Positions 61,398-64,000 of a stretch of DNA of 64,000 nt are shown in pieces. The position numbers were made by a program, and so were the translations under genes. Source of the DNA: an uncultured Prevotellaceae bacterium (GTDB taxonomy: Bacteria; Bacteroidota; Bacteroidia; Bacteroidales; Bacteroidaceae); the NCBI GenBank assembly GCA_947166305.1, contig CAMVDV010000007.1:1-64000 (forward strand), written 5' to 3'. The notes under the pieces are model-generated. The model saw only the letters and a program-made list of their open reading frames with translations. It did no database searches and had not been told where the DNA came from. Each line of letters begins with the position of its first letter. Position 1 is the first letter of the stretch.

Positions 61398-61793
61398 ATG
61401 GCCAGCATCTTTTCACGCATCGTGGCAGGCGAAATCCCCTGCTACAAGATAGCAGAAGACGACAGATATTTCGCCTTCCTCGACATCAACCCCTTGCAGA
61501 AGGGTCACACCCTCGTTATTCCCAAGCGCGAGGTGGACTACATCTTCGACCTCGACGACGATGAACTCGCCGGACTCCAAGTGTTTGCCAAGAAGGTGGC
61601 ACGCGCCATCAAGAAGGCCATCCCGTGCATCAAGGTCGGACAGTGCGTGCTCGGACTGGAAGTGCCACACGCCCACATCCACCTCGTCCCCTTGCAGACG
61701 GAGGCAGATATGCGCTTCGGCGGACAGCATCTACAGCTCACGCCCGAAGAGTTCAAGCAGATAGCCGACAGCATCCGCAAGGCTTTCCAGTGA
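61398..61793 (+). CDS. HIT-family nucleotide-binding protein
   Basis: 131 residues. FSRIVAGEIPCYKIAEDDRYFAFLDINPLQKGHTLVIPK at the N-terminus (shown in parts elsewhere as SRIVAGEIPC) and the histidine triad PHAHIHLVP near 95 identify an Hint-like HIT protein. These hydrolyse nucleoside phosphoramidates or similar purine nucleotides. A 7-8-bp repeat tract (61360-61395, AAATCGT-like) precedes the start. Confidence 0.93.
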   Translation: MASIFSRIVAGEIPCYKIAEDDRYFAFLDINPLQKGHTLVIPKREVDYIFDLDDDELAGLQVFAKKVARAIKKAIPCIKVGQCVLGLEVPHAHIHLVPLQTEADMRFGGQHLQLTPEEFKQIADSIRKAFQ

Positions 61794-61859
61794 ATCAAAT
61801 GTCGTTAGAACGATATCACGTTATAACGTCATAACGAATAAAAACTAAGACAAAACATC

Positions 61860-62552
61860 ATGAAAGCAAGAATCTTCACCGCCGCAGCGTTGCTTTGCAT
61901 CGCTCTCGGCACTCAGGCACAGAAACATGAATTTGCAAACTGGAAGCGCTATGCAGGTGCCAACCGCGAACTTGGCGCACCGGCCAAGGGCGAGAAGCGC
62001 GTCGTCCTGATGGGAAACTCCATTACCGACGGCTGGCCAGGCACGAGGCCCGACTTCTTCAAGGACAACAAACTCATCGGAAGAGGCATCAGCGGACAGA
62101 CTTCCTACCAGTTCCTCCTGCGCTTTCGTGAGGACGTGATCAACCTCCAGCCCAAGGTCGTCGTCATCAACTACGGCACAAACGACATCGCAGAGAACAC
62201 AGGTCCGTACAACGAGGACTTGACCTTCGGCAATGTCCTCTCGATGGTAGAGCTGGCACGCTACCACAAGTGCAAGGTCATCCTCACAAGTTGTCTGCCG
62301 GCAGGCGGGTTCAGTTGGCGACCTTCCATCACGGACAGCATGGACAAGATACGCAGCCTCAACGCTCGCGTCAAGGAGTATGCCCAGAAGAACAAGATTC
62401 CGTATGTCGATTACTTCAGTGCCATGGTCAATGCAGAAGGCACAGCCATGCGCTCAGACCTTGCCAACGACAATCCCGGCGTACATCCCAATGCCGAAGG
62501 CTACAAGGTGATGGAGAGCCTTCTTCTGCCAGTCATTAAGAAGCTTAGATAA
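61860..62552 (+). CDS. Secreted SGNH/GDSL hydrolase
   Basis: 230 residues with a signal peptide (MKARIFTAAALLCIALGTQAQ). The four SGNH blocks are present: VLMGNSITDGW (nucleophile Ser), GRGISGQTS, INYGTNDIAENTG and DNPGVHPNAEGY (catalytic Asp and His). The family includes carbohydrate acetyl esterases and lipases; several Bacteroidales homologues sit in polysaccharide-use regions. It may be co-transcribed with manC, 8 bp downstream. Confidence 0.92.
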   Translation: MKARIFTAAALLCIALGTQAQKHEFANWKRYAGANRELGAPAKGEKRVVLMGNSITDGWPGTRPDFFKDNKLIGRGISGQTSYQFLLRFREDVINLQPKVVVINYGTNDIAENTGPYNEDLTFGNVLSMVELARYHKCKVILTSCLPAGGFSWRPSITDSMDKIRSLNARVKEYAQKNKIPYVDYFSAMVNAEGTAMRSDLANDNPGVHPNAEGYKVMESLLLPVIKKLR

Positions 62553-62560
62553 GAAATCGC

Positions 62561-63637
62561 ATGACAGACAATAAGTATTGCCTCATCCTGGCAGGTGGCA
62601 ACGGGAGCCGCCTCTGGCCAATCAGCCGCACGGTCAAGCCCAAACAGTTTCTCGACCTCTTTGGCACGGGCAGGACTCTCTTGCAGCAGACCTACGATCG
62701 CGTCAGCCAGTTCATCGATCCTAAACATATCTACGTCAGCACAAACATGACGTATCTGCCGATTGTCTATGAACAATTGCCCGAACTGGACGACAAGCAT
62801 ATCCTGGAAGAACCGCTGCGAAGGGGCACACTGGCTGCCGTGGCATGGGGATCTGTGTTCATCGCTAAGCAAAACCCACAGGCCACGCTCTTCGTGACGC
62901 CTTCTGACCAACTCATCCTCGACGAGGAAAAGTACCGGCAGGACGTGCTCGACGGACTGCAATTCGCCAGTGAAAACGAGGGACTCCTCGTGATGGGCAT
63001 TGCACCGACACGCCCCGAGACAGGCTACGGCTACATCCAAATGAACGATGACAAGCCGCTCAGCCACGACATCTTCCCCGTGAAGTCGTTCACCGAGAAG
63101 CCCGACACCGAGTTTGCCAACGTCTTTCTTCAGGAAGGGAACTTCCTCTGGAACACCGGCCTGCTGTGTTTCAGGACAAGCATCATGCTGGACAATCTGT
63201 TCATGCTCGTGCCTGAGTATCGCCTCGAGATACCTCGCATGATGGCAGAAGCCGAGAGCGACGACCCGAAGTTGGTGCCTGAGAGCTTCAACGTACTGCC
63301 CAACTACAACATGGACGTCAGCATCCTGGAGCGCAGCGAGCACGTCTATGTGCAACGTGGGCACTTTGGTTGGGCCGACCTTGGCACATGGGCAAGCATT
63401 GGGAAGGACGTGCCGGGCGATGCCGACGGCAATGTCCTGCTCGACACAGAAGCAAGGCTCTACGAATGCTCGGGCAACATCATCCGCTTGCCCAAGGGTC
63501 ACACGGCCGTGGTCAAAGGCTTGCACGACTATGTCATTGCCGAAGAGGGCGAGTTCCTGATGATTTGTCCCCGCGAAGATGCCGCTGCGATGCGACGCAT
63601 GCACACCGATACGAAGTTCGGCGACACTAAGAATTAA
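62561..63637 (+). CDS. manC: Mannose-1-phosphate guanylyltransferase
   Basis: 358 residues. CLILAGGNGSRLWPISRTVKPKQFLDLFG (key part LAGGNGSRLWP) at the N-terminus, EEPLRRGTLAAVAWG, TPSDQLI, ETGYGYIQ, VKSFTEKPD, WNTGLLCFR and YNMDVSILERSEHVYVQ are the ManC/GMP pyrophosphorylase motifs. It makes GDP-mannose for surface glycans and GDP-fucose. It is the short form without the fused isomerase; the phosphomannose isomerase is the separate gene at 32899. Ends at a hairpin element. Confidence 0.95.
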   Translation: MTDNKYCLILAGGNGSRLWPISRTVKPKQFLDLFGTGRTLLQQTYDRVSQFIDPKHIYVSTNMTYLPIVYEQLPELDDKHILEEPLRRGTLAAVAWGSVFIAKQNPQATLFVTPSDQLILDEEKYRQDVLDGLQFASENEGLLVMGIAPTRPETGYGYIQMNDDKPLSHDIFPVKSFTEKPDTEFANVFLQEGNFLWNTGLLCFRTSIMLDNLFMLVPEYRLEIPRMMAEAESDDPKLVPESFNVLPNYNMDVSILERSEHVYVQRGHFGWADLGTWASIGKDVPGDADGNVLLDTEARLYECSGNIIRLPKGHTAVVKGLHDYVIAEEGEFLMICPREDAAAMRRMHTDTKFGDTKN

Positions 63638-63723
63638 TTCATAATGCTCAGTTCATAATTCATCATGAAGCCCTGTGCTTTGGACTTCACGAAGGAGAGA
63701 ATTATGAATTGGGCATTATGAAT
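63637..63723. repeat. Inverted-repeat element after manC
   Basis: Arms of 25 bases (63637-63661, 63699-63723), beginning ATTCATAATGC, match in reverse complement at 23 of 25 positions with a 37-base loop. It covers the manC stop codon and may end transcription between two convergent genes. The AATTATGAATT words also occur inside manA near 34390. Confidence 0.75.
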
Positions 63724-63729
63724 TTTGAA

Positions 63730-64000
63730 TTACTCTGAGTCCGAGATTGACCAAGCGCTGCGCACAGGCTTGTCGTCCCGGATGATGTCTTCCGTCCAGT
63801 TGGGTTCCCTGAAGAACTCATTCGGGCGGAAGACGTGTAGTTTATAGAACTTGGTGAGGTTGAGTCGCAGTTCGGTCGTGATGGCAGGCTTGAGCTGGAA
63901 GGGCTTGCCTTGCTTCCAGGCGATGGCCTGAATGCAGAGATGTTCCAGGTCGTTGACTTCCTGGCGGTCGAAGGCTTCCACGAAGAGCTTGCTATTAGGC
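63730..64000 (-). CDS. Unknown protein, C-terminal part only
   Basis: An open frame of about 89 residues runs from the window edge to a TAA at 63730. It reads through a GTG at 63981, upstream of which the frame stays open to the edge, so the gene most likely begins beyond the window. Visible features are LEHLCIQAIAWKQGKPFQL, a Thr-rich TELRLNLTKFYKLHVF and an acidic end (WSISDSE). No family recognised. Confidence 0.65.
   Translation of the reverse strand, partial: PNSKLFVEAFDRQEVNDLEHLCIQAIAWKQGKPFQLKPAITTELRLNLTKFYKLHVFRPNEFFREPNWTEDIIRDDKPVRSAWSISDSE

Overview
The window looks like a chromosomal segment of a moderately GC-rich Bacteroidales bacterium, most likely Prevotellaceae. The basis is a tRNA, housekeeping genes (alaS, frr, rsgA, argB, dapB, lepB, dprA, greA, xth), families typical of Bacteroidetes (DUF2723, DUF2851, HU-related protein, ECF sigma factor with a small membrane partner, BspA-like LRR protein, GH92, GH125), and many promoters of the Bacteroidetes type (TAnnTTTG at -7, sometimes with TTTG 19 bases upstream). 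No phage, plasmid, CRISPR or SusC/SusD genes were seen. The species assignment is inference.

Layout. 1-2,500: the 5' end of an IS4-type transposase, then a BspA-like surface protein broken by several frameshifts. 2,480-12,700: secreted hydrolases on the plus strand: an endonuclease/phosphatase-fold protein with a duplicated N-terminal module, an esterase, GH92 and GH125 alpha-mannosidases, and a large transglutaminase-like lipoprotein. 12,900-22,000: a Wzx-type flippase (minus), then GH3 beta-glucosidase, exonuclease III, a ResB/CcsA pair for cytochrome c maturation, an outer-membrane barrel protein, a Dabb protein and rmlA. 22,100-26,400: a minus-strand cluster of a VTC-domain protein, DUF4956, DUF2490, a small secreted protein and a Cthe_2159-type secreted protein; this is the least understood gene set here. 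26,500-30,200: frr-rsgA, argB, ECF sigma factor and partner. 30,400-34,700: a minus-strand hexose operon (phosphomannose isomerase, ROK kinase, MFS transporter) that could use mannose freed by GH92/GH125. 34,800-41,500: HU-related protein, a chimeric secreted protein with an AT-rich N-terminal half, alaS. 42,000-46,700: MerR regulator, tRNA-Val, arabinose operon araD-araA-araB. 46,900-57,500: DUF2723 membrane protein, polysaccharide deacetylase, damaged queG, PHP phosphatase, RluA-family enzyme, WbqC, lepB, dapB. 57,600-64,000: DUF2851, thioesterase, dprA, greA, HIT protein, SGNH hydrolase, manC and the 3' end of an unknown gene.

The most unusual aspect is repetitive DNA. (1) At least eleven short intergenic arrays have exactly 22-bp periods but different unit sequences; eight are GC-rich variants of a CCGCACGCGG core and four or so are unrelated. 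(2) C/G-rich palindromic elements have inserted in frame into genes; one in queG replaces the first iron-sulfur cluster motif. (3) Many 7-9-bp degenerate tandem repeats occur between genes and also inside alaS and manA. All periods and coordinates were counted by hand from the sequence; functions are inferred from motifs without database searches.
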